From contig CBFFRQ010000065.1 of assembly GCA_965644315.1 (NCBI GenBank), positions 248,001-312,000 of the forward strand: 64,000 nt of DNA, read 5' to 3'. Shown one piece after another: positions 30,113 to 44,500 of this stretch. Position 1 is the first letter of the stretch; each line of letters begins with the position of its first letter. The position numbers and the translations under genes were made by a program. The notes beneath the pieces were generated by a model. The model did no database searches, was not told the origin of the DNA, and saw only the letters and a program-made list of their open reading frames with translations. Origin of the DNA: Caecitellus pseudoparvulus (taxonomy: Eukaryota; Bigyra: Bicosoecida).

Positions 30113-31212
30113 TCACTCCTCTTTCTTTGCTGCCTCCAACTTCTTCAGGAAGCGCTTGCGCAGGCCCTTGTGCATGCTGTTGAGGGCCATGGCCAGCAGG
30201 GGCTTGGGCACTGCGAAGACGAGTGCATCCTCGATGCGGTGGGACCAGTATGGCACCAGGGACACGCCAACTCCCAGCTTGGAGAGGCTGGAGCGCACCC
30301 ATGGGCGAGGGTTGGGCGTCCACAGGCTGGCCTTGCGGATCTTGGACATTTTGGAGACGACGAAGTACGGCAGGTGGGCACACACTGTGACACCCTTGCC
30401 AGCCAACTCAGTGGACAGGGACCGCGTGAAGAAGTCCACATACGCCTTGGCTGCAGAGTAGCCTGCGTACAGGGGGCTGCCCACGGGCAGGTGCCCGTTG
30501 GCGCTGGACAGGTTCACCACCACGCCCCGCTTGCGCTGCACCATGCCCGGCAGCACCAGGGCAGTCATGTGAGTGACAGACTCGACGTTGATGGAGATGA
30601 CGTCTTGGGAGACATTGTCGAAGCCAAGCTCCTCCAGCTCGTGGAAGTACACGGCAGAGGGGTACGAACAGCCGACGTTGTTGACGAGGATGCCAATGTC
30701 GCGGTCGCCCAACTTGCTGGCGATTTCCGCATACAGTCCAGATTGGAAGCCCTTGCTGAAGTCAGCAGCAATGACCTCCACGCTGACGTTGGGGCTCTCT
30801 GCGAGGATCTCCTCCTGGGCCTTTTGCAGCTTCTGGGCACGGGAAGGAGGGCGGGCACGTGAGGCGGGTCGAGCACACCAGCACCGATGGCAAGCTGTGA
30901 ATGGCCAGCAGCGACCAGCTCACGTACCGAGAGAGTGCGAGACACCAGGACGACATTCATGCCACGGGCGGCAAGCTCTTGAGCATACGCCTTCCCAATG
31001 CCGTCAGTTGCGCCCGTCACGACAGCCCAGCTGCCTTGCGTCGTGGGGTCCACACCTTGCGCAAAGAACGTCGTGTTTACCCAATCCACAACGGCGAACA
31101 GAGCTGCCGCCACGCTGGCGAGGCCGACCACGAGCAGGATGATGGTGGTTGGTGGGACATCATGCACGTTCACGCCCAGGTGCGCCTGCACGCTTGCAGC
31201 AACGGCTTCCAT
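30113..31212 (-). CDS. KCR: very-long-chain 3-ketoacyl-CoA reductase (KCR/HSD17B12)
   Basis: Exons 31212-30928 (donor TCG/gtacgt) and 30832-30113 join in phase to give 334 residues. A transmembrane segment lies near residues 24-45, then the short-chain dehydrogenase core: TGATDGIG cofactor loop, NNVG, the catalytic serine in NLSSANG and YSAAK (Tyr and Lys). The insertion [10 protein letters not shown] and the region after it match the KCR family rather than soluble dehydrogenases. The C-terminus KKEE is a standard KKXX ER-retrieval signal. The enzyme does the first reduction of each microsomal fatty-acid elongation cycle. A steroid 17-beta dehydrogenase role is the alternative common to this family. 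The 3' end lies 266 bases upstream of the GPAT start. Confidence 0.93.
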
Positions 31213-31601
31213 GGCTGCAGTGAGAGGTGGTGGAGAGGACTGGAGCCGAGTGGTCCAGGGCACGGTGCAGCTGGAGCAGGGGCCTTGGGAGGGCGCTGCA
31301 CACAACCAGAAGCGGTGCGGATGAAGCTAGCGGAGGGTAGAAAGTATGGGCATCCTCTGAGCCGCATCCTGAATGACTGGACCTCGCTACAGCTGGTGCA
31401 GGGGTGCCTGCATTGGCTGAGCAATTTCCGCAGCAAGTGCGTGCGTGACTCCGCATGTGCCACTCCCACTTCCCTGGCGCATCCAAAGCAACAAAAACGA
31501 GGGAGCCGCAATCACATTCAAGTGTTTGGCTCGTAAGGATACGCCGTAGTTCCTTGCGAAGGAGTCACTTGCCGCTGTGTCACGGGCACGTTCTGGGAGT
31601 T
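31213..31601. promoter_or_regulatory. divergent promoter region, KCR / coiled-coil gene
   Basis: This 389-base gap between divergent ATGs contains an exact ATTTCCGCA at 31424-31432 (TGCGGAAAT on the KCR sense strand). No coding exon is evident. Confidence 0.4.
31424..31432 (-). promoter_or_regulatory. TGCGGAAAT word, KCR / coiled-coil divergent region
   Basis: Exact match on the KCR sense strand, 212 bases before the KCR ATG. Confidence 0.4.
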
Positions 31602-32519
31602 ATGGCGCACATCACCTCGCAGCCCCTCTCCCTCACAACTGCTGCAACTTCAGCCGCCATGATGCAACCACTGCAGCAGATACCTGGCCGTGGGCGAAAG
31701 CGCCGCTTAGGTGGGGAGGACGGCATGCAGTGCCTGAGGAGCTCGCCGAAACGAGCGCTGGCCCTGGGCTCAGAGAACTGCCTGGGCACCGCCGCAGCGG
31801 CCATGGCGGCTGGTGAAGGACGTGTTCTTGGAAACCCCCGAAAGCGGCGCCTGGATGGCGATCAAGATGGCTCTCAAAGCTCTCGCCCAGCGTGTGTGGC
31901 GTCAGCCAAGCGAAGCAGGTCCGTGAAACGCCGCTGGCTCTGCTCCCTTCGTTCTGCTTCACTCGGAAGTGCTTGCCATTGGCTGCAGGGACATTGGCTG
32001 GGAGGCACACCCCGCTGAGATGATTTCCCTGCCTCGAGATCGTGTGGAAGCCTTTGAGCGCCAGCATGCTGCAGAAATCGACGAAGCAAAGTGAGTGTGG
32101 CGCGAAGCGTGAAACGCTGGCTTGGCTGGCACACACTCGATCGCCCGTGCAGACGAATCTTGGAAGCACAGCGCCAAGAAGCCTTGACCACCATTGAAAT
32201 GCTGCAAGGCCAACTCAAAGCTGCACAGCAAGCCGAAGCGGGATTCCACAAGCTGCTGAATGCTGCAGGCATGGAAGCTGCTCGCCTGAGCCAGCAGAAT
32301 TACACCCTCAAGCGAGCCGTGGAAAAGCATGACGAACGCGCCAGAGAGGCACAGCGCACACTGGATGAACAGGAGCAACGCATTCAGCAGCTGAGCACGG
32401 TCGCCCAGAACCTCTTCAGGGACAACGAAGCACTGCGCGCAGAGATTGCACAGCTGCGGGGGAATGGCGCTGACACGTCAACTGGCTTCCACTTCCCGAA
32501 GTATGGAGGGGTGCAGTAA
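31602..32519 (+). CDS. nuclear-type basic/coiled-coil protein, function unknown
   Basis: Exons 31602-31918, 31989-32090 and 32153-32519 join in phase (AGC AG/G and GCA AA/A) to give 261 residues. The N-terminal half has basic clusters RGRKRR, SPKRA, PRKRRLDGD and SAKRSR that look like nuclear localisation signals. From about residue 118 (PRDRVEAFERQHAAEIDEAKRIL) to residue 245 it is a continuous heptad-rich coiled coil, including ENEALRAEIAQL-like text (DNEALRAEIAQL). The tail FHFPKYGGVQ is short. It matches no family I can name. A nuclear coiled-coil factor, perhaps a dimeric DNA-binding or scaffold protein, is only an inference; no bZIP basic region of the standard spacing is visible. Confidence 0.65.
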
Positions 32520-33118
32520 AGAATGGCCCTGTGCCTGGACCCTAATGTGCTTGGCTGGGTGGGCAGGAATGCGTGGAAGGCCTGCTAGAGCCTGCACACG
32601 CTCCATGTAGTTGCATGCTCAGCGCGGCAGTCATGCGTATCATCGTCCAGAGTCCCGACCATCGAATTGCCAGGGCAAGTCTGCATCTCGAGAGACCTTG
32701 GTGCCAGTACAGCCAGCAGGTCCGATACGAGGGGCAGTTCGCCTCTCTTTCCCTACAACAGGCCATGGCTGCTCACGCTGCACGAACCTCCTGCGAGCGC
32801 CGACATGCTGTGGGGCGCTGAGGCCAGAGCATGGCACTCAGCACAAGGCATGCACACGCTTTCCTGGTGCCCGCAGCAGACTTTAAGCAGGTTTCATGAC
32901 TCCTCCACTCAATGCACAACCGAAGCAAGGAGAGCTGGGAGAATGCGAGTGGAGGGGGGGTGAATGCCGCGGGCTTGTGAGGGCCCCCTGACTTCATGAA
33001 AAAGTCGGCAAAACGAAAAATACCCCACTCTTTCGATATCTGCTCAGTATTTCGCACTTTTCACGATTGAAGTTGCAACCCCAGCGTAGTTGCGAAGGTA
33101 CCGCACCCAGCAACCACC
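32520..33118. other. intergenic region, no gene seen
   Basis: This stretch lies between two same-strand genes. It lacks a convincing reading frame. The part from about 32990 to 33075 is locally AT-richer (aaaaagtcggcaaaacgaaa and following), as expected just upstream of a transcription start for the RING gene. Confidence 0.4.
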
Positions 33119-34357
33119 ATGGCAGCTGAATCAACTCCGGGCGACGGCAGCACGCCTGCACTGAGCCAGGAGACGTGGCTTCGCAACGTCTATCGCCGCC
33201 AAAAGTCTCGCATGACACCTGAATTGAGGGCCAGCATCAAGGCAAAGGCTGCAAGTGCGCAGCGTCGAGGTGGGTAGCTTGGCGTGGTGATGCAGAGTCG
33301 AAGACATTTCTTCACTCGGCGTGCGACAAGCTCTTGCAGCGACACTGCCGGCCTGTGCTTCGCAGCCCACCGTTCGAAGAAAGCCAAGCGCATGATGAAA
33401 GTGCAGTCTGCTAACATGAAGTCGTACTGCATGAGCTCTGCGATGATGGGGGCCATGGACGCGCCGGGCAGCATCGAGGCGCAGGCAGAGGAGGCTCAGG
33501 GCCGCATGCGCATGGTGCAGAAGGCGCTGTGCCAGGTGGATGAAGACGACTCTGACGGTGACTTTGACGCCCAGCTGAGCCTGGCCGCCCCAGTCGTCAC
33601 GGAGGGGGCTGGCCTCGCCGACCTGCCCACGCTGCCAGCTGGACCGCTTGCGGAGGCAGAGCCAGTGGACACGTCAACGGACGCCGCGTTCCAGGAGTTG
33701 CTGGACAAGCTGAAGAAGGAGCCAGAGGACAGCGGCGAGGCGGGGGCCAAGTTCAAGCTGTACGAGACCTTCCTTGACACGGTGCAGCTCATGCGCAGCA
33801 AGACGCTGGACTTCTGGGAGGAGTGCAAGGAGGACTTCGCTGACGCGCCCACCGCCGCAGCGGCCGTGCAGCGGGAGTTGGATGCCATCGACTCCCACGG
33901 CAACATGTCCATTGGCGGCGCAGCTGGCCGGTGGTTCGTCTACGACATGACCCTCCAAGCCTCAGCCAACAGCGACACCATTGGCAAGGTGCTCAAGAGC
34001 ATGCACGGGAAGCTGGAGCTGCTGGGGCGACAGGACGAGTGCCCCATTTGCCTGGAGGCGTTCGAAGGGGAGAGCGGGGCTGAGGCGGATCCTGCCGCCC
34101 CTGGCGGGACTGGCGGAGCGGGCGCCAGTCCCGATGACGACGAAGAGGCGGCGCCTGGCTCCGCATACCCCGCGCTGCCTCCCCATGTGCTGGGCTGTTG
34201 CCACAAGGTGTGTGGGGCGTGCTGGAAGCAGTGGACTGACTTGAAAGGGGCGGGGGCGCCGTGCCCCCTCTGTCGCCACGAGGACTTCCTGGCTGACATC
34301 GTCGAAGGGCGTGCCGTGCCACCGGTACTGTATGCCAGCATCTCTGTGGAGGAGTGA
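33119..34357 (+). CDS. RING-finger protein, probable E3 ubiquitin ligase
   Basis: Exons 33119-33269 and 33366-34357 join in phase (CGA G/CC) to give 380 residues. The C-terminal RING reads CPICLEAF...LGCCHKVCGACWKQW...CPLCRHEDF, with the C-x2-C, CH, C-x2-C and C-x2-C ligands in place. A Gly/Ser/Asp-rich insertion of about 35 residues sits between the first and second cysteine pairs. The N-terminus is basic (YRRQKSRM, RSKKAKRMMK). The middle is helical with acidic linkers and a FQELLDKLKKEPED segment. Family RINGs recruit an E2 and transfer ubiquitin; no substrate-binding domain is recognised. The long loop inside the RING is unusual. Confidence 0.8.
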
Positions 34358-34519
34358 AGTGTGTGCTTGTTAACCTTGCGAAGGCGATCTCGCCTGTGGA
34401 CGTTGCTGAAGCGTCGCTCGACGCGGGGGCATCACACCGCCCGATTCAAATCCACATGCAGACCGCACCATGCAGTAGGGTTCCTGAGACCAAGGCTACT
34501 GTCAGCACCCTGAACCACC

Positions 34520-35911
34520 ATGGCTGCCGTGGCCGCCGCAGCGCGGTGCAGTGCTGCTTGGGCGGCAGGAGGCAGCGCCAGGCGCCTGCTGCCATGCTTG
34601 CCCAGCACGCAGGTGCGCCATCGGACGTCAGAGGCTCGGGCCCGGCTGTTGGAGCGCAACAAACGCCCTCGGTCGTTCAAACGCGAGGTGGCCAAGTCTC
34701 GCAGTGCGTGCAGCACTGGCTGTGCCGCGTTCGGGCGAGGTGCGGAATTGGGGCCCTGCTCACACGGACGATGCTGCCCCCTGCACAGAGCGCGTGCCAG
34801 TGCCCTACACGACTCGGCATGGCCACGCCATTCGCACATCCAACCACCCGGAAATGGTGGATCGGTACATGGCGTTTGTGAAGAGCACAGCCGAGGCGGC
34901 AGGCAGTGCAGCCGAAGTGGCGGCTTTTGACACGGCAGCTGCAGCCTTCCCCACCCCCCCTCCCCTCGTCGCGGCAACGTGAGTCGTGGCTTGCTCAGTG
35001 CATGATGCTATTTCCATGCATATTGTACCGGCGCGCCCTGTCCTCCGCCTCGCAGGTTGGTGGAGCGTGGGAACCTGATCATGCGTGAGCCGCCGGCTTG
35101 GGAGAGCGACTTCCTTCAGTGGCGGGAGGAGCGCCGAGATGCGCGGCATGGTGACTTGCCAGACGAGTTCTGGGAGAACTACGGCGTCATTGACGACGAG
35201 TTGAAGCCTTCGTACAAGGAGATGGTGGCCAAGGGGGCCAAGGGCGGTGCTGCCACCAACTCCCCAGCTGCCGCTGGCAGCGCGGCGGGTGACTTTGACA
35301 TGTTTGAGGACCCTGACGCGGAGGACGACGACACCCTGGCGTCCACAGCTGCAGAGAGCTTCAAAGCCGCGCCGCGGGAGACAGAAGCAGACAAAATCCG
35401 CGACACCAAGTCTCTGGATCGGGCCCTGGACAGCCGCCTGGTGCTGCTGGTGAAGGGTGCAGAGGGGCACTGGAGCGTTCCCGCAGGCAGCCGCAGGGAG
35501 GGTGAGCGCATGGTAGAGGCCGCTGCCCGCCACGCCCAGCACGCGCTGGGGCCGGATGTGAACTTGTGGTTCCCTGGCAACGCCCCTATGGGCGTGCGCT
35601 TGCGCGTGTTTGACGAGGCGACACAGAAAGCCACTGGCTGCTACGGAGCCAAGGTGTTCTTCTACCGTGCTGAGATCCTGAACGGGCGCCCGACGTTGCC
35701 TGCAGCTGGTGATGGGCTGGTGATGGGCACCCGGGACGAAGCCCTGCCTGAGCCGCTGGACCAGCTGCTCAACAGCCACGTGTACGAGGATGCCGCATGG
35801 CTGTCACGGACAGAGCTGGTGCAGGACAAACTCATGCCTGAAGACATGGCCCAGTACTTGCACGGCATCATCGGCGCGTCACCGTCAGAGGAGGGGGCCG
35901 GTGCAAGCTGA
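34520..35911 (+). CDS. MRPL46: mitochondrial large-subunit ribosomal protein mL46
   Basis: Exons 34520-34612, 34740-34978 and 35056-35911 join in phase to give 395 residues. An Ala/Arg-rich leader (MAAVAAAARCSAAWAAGG) looks like a mitochondrial presequence. The C-terminal half is the Nudix-like fold of mL46: SLDRALDSRLVLLVKG, then GHWSVPAGSRREGE, AARHAQHALG, LWFPGNAPMG and GAKVFFYRAEIL; the FxGNAPxG block is a signature of this protein. It is a structural part of the mitoribosome near the central protuberance; Nudix hydrolase residues are not complete, as in other mL46 proteins. The first two exons are less certain because the acceptor gggcgag is weak. Asp/Ala-rich insertion at residues ~180-215. 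Ends 37 bases from MCM3. Confidence 0.83.
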
Positions 35912-35948
35912 GAATGCAGGTGAATTGCACGTTGCGTCTGCAGGGTGC

Positions 35949-38885
<2,937 letters not shown>

Positions 38886-39304
38886 GGTGGTGCTGTGTGC
38901 TGCCCTGCTGCGCCCGCCTTGACCGACTCGAAAGGGTGTCACTGGCTTGCCTTCGTACGCAGCTGTGCTCGCCGAAAGGGGGCACCTCTAGGGACAAGGG
39001 CGTAAATGCGTTGACAGGTGGTCACACATACTGGTGAAGAGCACGTGGTGCTTGGAATTTTCCGTCATCCATGCGTTGCAGCGTCTTCACGAGAGTGGCG
39101 TGGCTGCCCAAGCACATTCCTTCAGCACACACTGCGCATAGCAGCCTGCACCCCAAACCCCGACGCACTGTACAAGTGTGCCCGAAATTTCTGAACAAGT
39201 ATCTCAGTGCTTCACTTGCTGGCAGTCGGGCAGTGTCGCTTTCCTGCCCACTCTGGAGTTCTCAAGCATCTGAGTGCGGAAATTGCGAACAAGCGAAACA
39301 CTTC
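38886..39304. promoter_or_regulatory. divergent promoter region, MCM3 / EttA-like gene
   Basis: This 419-base gap has an exact TGCGGAAAT at 39275-39283, 22 bases before the ABC-F ATG. The open frame of the ABC-F gene continues upstream to 39071, with an ATG there, so a longer N-terminus is possible. Confidence 0.4.
39275..39283 (+). promoter_or_regulatory. TGCGGAAAT word, copy before EttA-like gene
   Basis: Exact match on the sense strand, 21 bases before ATG 39305. Its position supports that ATG over the one at 39071. Confidence 0.5.
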
Positions 39305-41185
39305 ATGGCGCTAGCGACAGCTGCCGCGCGCACAGCTGCAGCCAGGCATTGGGCGCATGCAGCGCGCTGGGCACATCCTTCACTCCGGGCGCTGGCCACG
39401 TTGTGCACACGGCGCTTGCAGCCGGCAAGCGCTTGCTCTGCCGCTGCCACACGCAGCTGGTCTCGAGGGTGGCATTCCTCCACTGCTGCAGCCGCCGGCG
39501 GGGGCGGCATCCATGGAGACATTGTCATGACAGTGAACGAAGCGACAAAAGTGCTGCCGGGAGGCAGGGTGCTCTTCAAGGACATTGACCTGGCGTTCTT
39601 GCGGGGTGCCAAAGTGGGCGTGGTTGGCCTGAACGGCAGCGGCAAAAGCAGCCTCTTCCGCATCCTGGCAGGCACTGACAGGGAGTTTGATGGCAAGGTC
39701 TGGTCATCCGATGGCATTCGGGTGGGGTACTTGGAACAGGAGCCGGTGCTGGACCCTGCCAAGGACGTGCATGGCAACATCATGGACGGCTTGCGGGAAA
39801 AGACGCAGCTGCTAAAGCGCTTCGAGGAGCTGTCCGAGAGCCTGGGGGACCCTGACTGCGACTTTGACAAGGTCCTGGCTGAGCAGGCTGAGGTGCAGGA
39901 CGCCATCGAGGCGGCAGGGGCGTGGGCTCTGGAACACACCGTGGACATCGCAAAGACCGCGCTGCGAGTGCCTGCCGATGACGCGGACGTGTCGGCACTG
40001 TCAGGAGGGGAGCGGCGCAGGGTGGCCCTGTGCAGACTACTGCTTGAGGAGCCGGATGTGTTGCTGCTGGATGAGCCGACGAACCACCTGGACGCGCAGT
40101 CCGTTCGGTGGCTGGAGGAGTTCCTCGCCTCGTACACTGGCACCGTCATTGCCGTCACGCACGACCGGTACTTCCTCGACAACGTCGCGGGGTGGATCTT
40201 GGAGATCGACAGAGGGCGCATGTTTCCACACGAAGGCAACTACTCCTCCTGGCTGGAGGCAAAGGCAGCCCGCCTGGCGTTGGAGGACAAGGTTGGCAAA
40301 AAACGCTCTGCTGCCATGGCTGCCGAGCTGGCGTGGATCCGCAAGGGCTCCAAGGGCCAGCAGTCAAAGGGCAAGGCTCGCAAGGCCCGGTATGATGCGC
40401 TTGTGGAGGAGGCGGCAGCTGACAAGGCCGCCCGCAAGTTCCAGGCCGGCACCATTGTCATTCCGCCTGGCCCTCGCCTGGGCAGGGACGTCATCAAGGC
40501 CACGGGCATTTCCAAGACAGTGCCCAACGACGACGGCACCCAGCGCACGCTGTTCAAGGACGTGTCCTTCGCCATCGAGCGAGGCGACATCGTCGGCGTC
40601 GTGGGCGGCAACGGCGTCGGCAAGACCACCCTGCTCAAAGTGCTGACGGGGGCTGCCGAGGCTGACTCTGGCTCGGTGGAGGTGGGCGACACTGTCTCCG
40701 TTGGCTTCGTGACACAGGCACGTGACGCCCTGGACGGGAACCGCACCGTGATGGACGTGGTGTCGGACGATACCGGCCTCATCACCATCGGCGACCGCAC
40801 CATGGATGTGAGGGCCTACCTCTCAGGCTTCAACCTGCACGATGCCACGGCCAAGAAGGCCGTGAAGCTGCTGTCGGGGGGGGAGCGCAACCGAGTGCAC
40901 CTGGCGCGCACCCTCGCGCAGCCCTGCAATGTCCTGCTGCTGGACGAGCCCACCAATGACCTGGACGTGGACACCCTGCGCAGCCTGGAGGAGGCGCTGG
41001 AGGGCTTCCCAGGCTCCGCCCTCATCGTGTCCCACGACCGCTACTTCTTGGACCGCGTGACCACGCACATTCTGGCCTTTGACACGACAGGCAAGGTTCA
41101 CTACTTCCCCGGCAACTACTCCGACTTCGAAGCCTGGGCGGCCAAGCAGGGCATCACCACCCTGTCGCAGCCCAGTGAAGGCTAG
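39305..41185 (+). CDS. EttA-type ABC-F translation factor with organelle presequence
   Basis: A single exon gives 626 residues from ATG 39305. The first ~70 residues are Ala/Arg/Ser-rich with few acids (ARTAAARHWAHAARWAHPSLRAL), a mitochondrial or plastid presequence. The rest follows bacterial EttA along its whole length. It has two ABC domains, with Walker A GLNGSGKSS and GGNGVGKTT, signatures LSGGERRRVAL and LSGGERNRVHL, Walker B LLLDEPTNHLD and LLLDEPTNDLD, and switch HDRYFLD in both. The arm and linker include GNYSSWLEAK, KGRQSKGKAR-like text (KGQQSKGKAR) and FIPPGPRLG-like text (VIPPGPRLG). In bacteria EttA sits in the ribosomal E site and gates the first peptide bond according to ATP/ADP. 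Here it probably serves an organellar ribosome. It lacks the cytosolic GCN20/ABCF1 N-terminal domains. Confidence 0.93.
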   Translation: MALATAAARTAAARHWAHAARWAHPSLRALATLCTRRLQPASACSAAATRSWSRGWHSSTAAAAGGGGIHGDIVMTVNEATKVLPGGRVLFKDIDLAFLRGAKVGVVGLNGSGKSSLFRILAGTDREFDGKVWSSDGIRVGYLEQEPVLDPAKDVHGNIMDGLREKTQLLKRFEELSESLGDPDCDFDKVLAEQAEVQDAIEAAGAWALEHTVDIAKTALRVPADDADVSALSGGERRRVALCRLLLEEPDVLLLDEPTNHLDAQSVRWLEEFLASYTGTVIAVTHDRYFLDNVAGWILEIDRGRMFPHEGNYSSWLEAKAARLALEDKVGKKRSAAMAAELAWIRKGSKGQQSKGKARKARYDALVEEAAADKAARKFQAGTIVIPPGPRLGRDVIKATGISKTVPNDDGTQRTLFKDVSFAIERGDIVGVVGGNGVGKTTLLKVLTGAAEADSGSVEVGDTVSVGFVTQARDALDGNRTVMDVVSDDTGLITIGDRTMDVRAYLSGFNLHDATAKKAVKLLSGGERNRVHLARTLAQPCNVLLLDEPTNDLDVDTLRSLEEALEGFPGSALIVSHDRYFLDRVTTHILAFDTTGKVHYFPGNYSDFEAWAAKQGITTLSQPSEG

Positions 41186-41521
41186 GGCTTCCCCGCCCCA
41201 TGCTCAAAATGCACTCCAAAGGACACGGCCATTCTCTCGCCTTTCTGCACGCCAGACGTTGTCCTTCGTCCGTGCCCGCAGTTGTTGACGCACTTTCCTG
41301 GGCTTCCCTGCTGGAGCCTGCGGCACACTCTGCCCAGCAAGTCCAGCAACTGTTCGCGCAGCGCTGCTGAGTGCGGCTCCGCCAAGTTGTCCTTTCATTG
41401 ACTGCTCAATTTGCTCCCCAACGCGCACGACTCGCTGCCCCCTTCCTTCCCGGAGGCTGCCGTGGCCGTCGTCGCCGCGACGCTGCAGCGAAACTCCCCC
41501 ACTGCACACACTCCTGCCGAC
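41186..41521. other. spacer between EttA-like and LRR genes
   Basis: This stretch lies between same-strand genes. The LRR frame is open back to 41411 but has no ATG until 41522. Nothing else recognisable is present. Confidence 0.35.
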
Positions 41522-44500
41522 ATGGACAGTGCCCCTTCCCTCCCCAAAGTGGACGCGTCTCTGAAGGAGAGCGTGCTCATTCCCTCTGCATTCCCCACGG
41601 CCGACGCAGACTTGTGGGAGCTGCAGCAGGCCGCTGCACGGGCTGGTGTGCAGGAGCCTTTGACGGCCGAAGCGCTGCGTCGCCTGCCGCGCAGTAGCTC
41701 CCTCGCCAGCCCCAGTTGGGGTGGGGTGTCCCACGCGGACACCACACTGCGGCCTTTGCCTTCTGCTCCAAGCCATGACCCGGAGTCCCCCCCTGGCGGC
41801 GCCGCCGACGAGTCGGGCCCCCTTTCTCCACAGGCCGCACCTCAACAGGGCGCCCTGCCGACGAAGCCAGGCCACACATGGGTGCGAGAGGACCTAGGCG
41901 TTGTCGTGGACACACCCTCCGCGAGCAAGGCTCCGGGACTCTTCTCACCTGCGCGCACGGTGCGCAGTCTTATGGGCCGGGCGCCCATCACACCCAGTCC
42001 AAACAAGCACCGGTCTGGGCAGCACACTGAACCTGCCGACGACCCACTGCAAGTGTACGTCGCCGCCTGCCGCCTGGCGTTTCCACCGCAGAAGCCCCTC
42101 GCCTCCGTCGTCCGGGTCCTTGTGGCCTGGGCTCCCCACGTGTCGTCCCTGCCCCTGAGCAAGCTGGCGTTCCGGCCGCTGTTCCGTGACCTCAGAGTGG
42201 GCAAGAGCAACCACACGCTGAATCTGACAGAGCAGATCCTCTCCCCTCCTGCCGCAGAAGCCCTGGGCAGGGCGCTTCGTGCCGGGGTGTGGACGGCGGC
42301 GCCCGCCTCCACTCTGCGCCTGGCGCTGGATGGAGTGCACGCAGGGGGGCAGGCTCTGTGCACACTCCTGACGTCTGCCGCCCAGTGCCCTGCTCTGCGT
42401 GGGATCAGCGTGGGGGACACTCAAGTCCTGCAGCATGTGGACAGCGCCATGGCATTGTTCCAGCTCCTGGCGGCCCAGCCACAAATCCAACGGCTGGCCC
42501 TGCGGCGTGCGGGGGTCACTGACGCCGTCCTGGCTGGTCTCAGGGATGTCCTCTGCTGGCAGCCTGGTCGAGAGTGGAAGGACACGCTCAAGTTGCGTGT
42601 CCCACTCCTCTGTGCCACCCAGGCCGCCGCCGGTGCAAGGGGGGGAGTCAGGGTCCTGCCGCTGTCGCACATCCCGCTGCCCTCCCTCCTCGCCAGTGAT
42701 GAAGGGCCGCCCACAGCCGCCAATAAGGCCAGGTGGACACTGCCGTTGCTGGCTCGACTGGCAAAGGCATTGATGGGGAGCCCCATGGGCCAGGTGCTGA
42801 ACAAGTTGGTGAAGCAGGGCGAGTCACTCTCGCCAGCGCTGCAAGGACTGGCTCTGAGCCTGGCAAAGCTGGGAAGCACAGGACCGGCCCCTGCATCCGG
42901 CGCAGACACCGCCACCGCGACGGCTGGTGAGGAGACCGGGCCCGAGGATGGCGTGCTCGCTGTGCCGAGTGGCTTTGTGGGTCCGCTGGCCCGCCCCATC
43001 GCGTGGGAGCTCGTGCGGCCTCAGGCGGCCACGTGGCAGGGCTTGCACAGTCAAGATGTGCCCCAGCTGGTGTCTGCGGCTGCCGCAGCTGTGGGAGAAG
43101 CTGTGGGCAGTCAGCGCGTGCTGCCCCCTGACGAACGCCTGGCAGCCGCACTGCAGGCAGAGCAGCAGGCTGCTTCGAAGCGGCTGAGCGGGGAGGTGGC
43201 AGCTGATTCCCTCAAGCCCCGCCTCATGCCAACTGTGCAGCTGGACACAGCGGGGCAGCTGGTGGACCTGCCTGCCCTCGTGCGAGAAATTGCAGCCCTC
43301 ATGACTGCGCAGCTGCAGGCGCCTGCCTCGGCAGCTGCCCAAGCCAGCGCCCTGCAAACGTTCCAGCGGGCGGCAGAGGGGCGGGGGATAGCGGCGGCGG
43401 CACAGGAGGCGGCGTCCGCCAGTCCCTCGCGCCTGCCCGCCCTGTCACCGCAGCAGGCCCACGATGCGTTCTCTCCCGTGCAGAAGCGAAAGCAAGCCCC
43501 ACCCCCGCTGCTATTCCGGGGACTGGCGGCGGACTTGCTTACGGCTGCGCCCTTGGCTGGAGACAGCCCTGCTCACTTTGACTCTGCCAGGACAGCCGAT
43601 TCGCTGATCCACGACGAGGGGGAGTCGCCCCGGGATCCCGCTGGGGTGCTGACGTTTGCCTCGCCAGGGCCGCGGCAGACCCTCGGTGCCTCCTCCTCCG
43701 CCCCCTCGCTGCCTCAGGGCCAGTCTCGCAGCTCGCCACTGGGCCCCCTTCGCAGCCCACTTGGGCGAAGCCAGACCAAGACGCCCCAGCGGCAGTCCCT
43801 CGTGCCCAGCCCCGTGAAGGATGCGTGGGCCAGCCAGCCTGACCTGGCGCGGGCACTGGAGAGTTCCATGGAGGCGCCGGCTGACGCCCTGGCCCCGCCG
43901 ACGATGCCCCCTCGCCTCACCCACCTGGACTTGTCCCACAACCCCCTCAGCCCCTTTGCTGGCGTGCTCTTGGCCAGCATGCTGGTGGGCAGCTCCCCGC
44001 CCTCCTCAGCCGCCCCTCTGGTACAGTCAGTGGACTCCCCCCACCAGCAGTCGGCGGCTGCCTCCTCCGCGGCAGCTTCCGAGGGCGGTGAGGAAGTGGC
44101 CAGTGGCAAGGCGGGCGGGTCCTCATGGGTCGGTTTGGCATGGCACGTGCAGCAACCTCGCTTTCGCCGCCTGGAGCTGACTTCCCTGCACCTAGACGGC
44201 TGCCGCCTGGGAAACGCAGGCGCCCTGCCCATCCTCAAGGCTTGCCTCGAGACAGATGTGACGCTGAAGGTGCTGACCCTCAGCATGACTGGCCTGCAAG
44301 ACACGCCGCGCCTGGCGTACGTGCTGGGGGCTGTCCTCGCTGAAACGCACGCGTTGGAGCACCTGGACGTGAGCCGCAACCGACTGGGTCCCCTCTCTGC
44401 AGCGGCCGTGGCAGGGGCACTGGTCAAGAACCGCACTCTGGCTGAGCTGCACTTGGGCTTCAACCCACTGGGGTATGAAGGCGGCATGGAGGTGCTGCTG

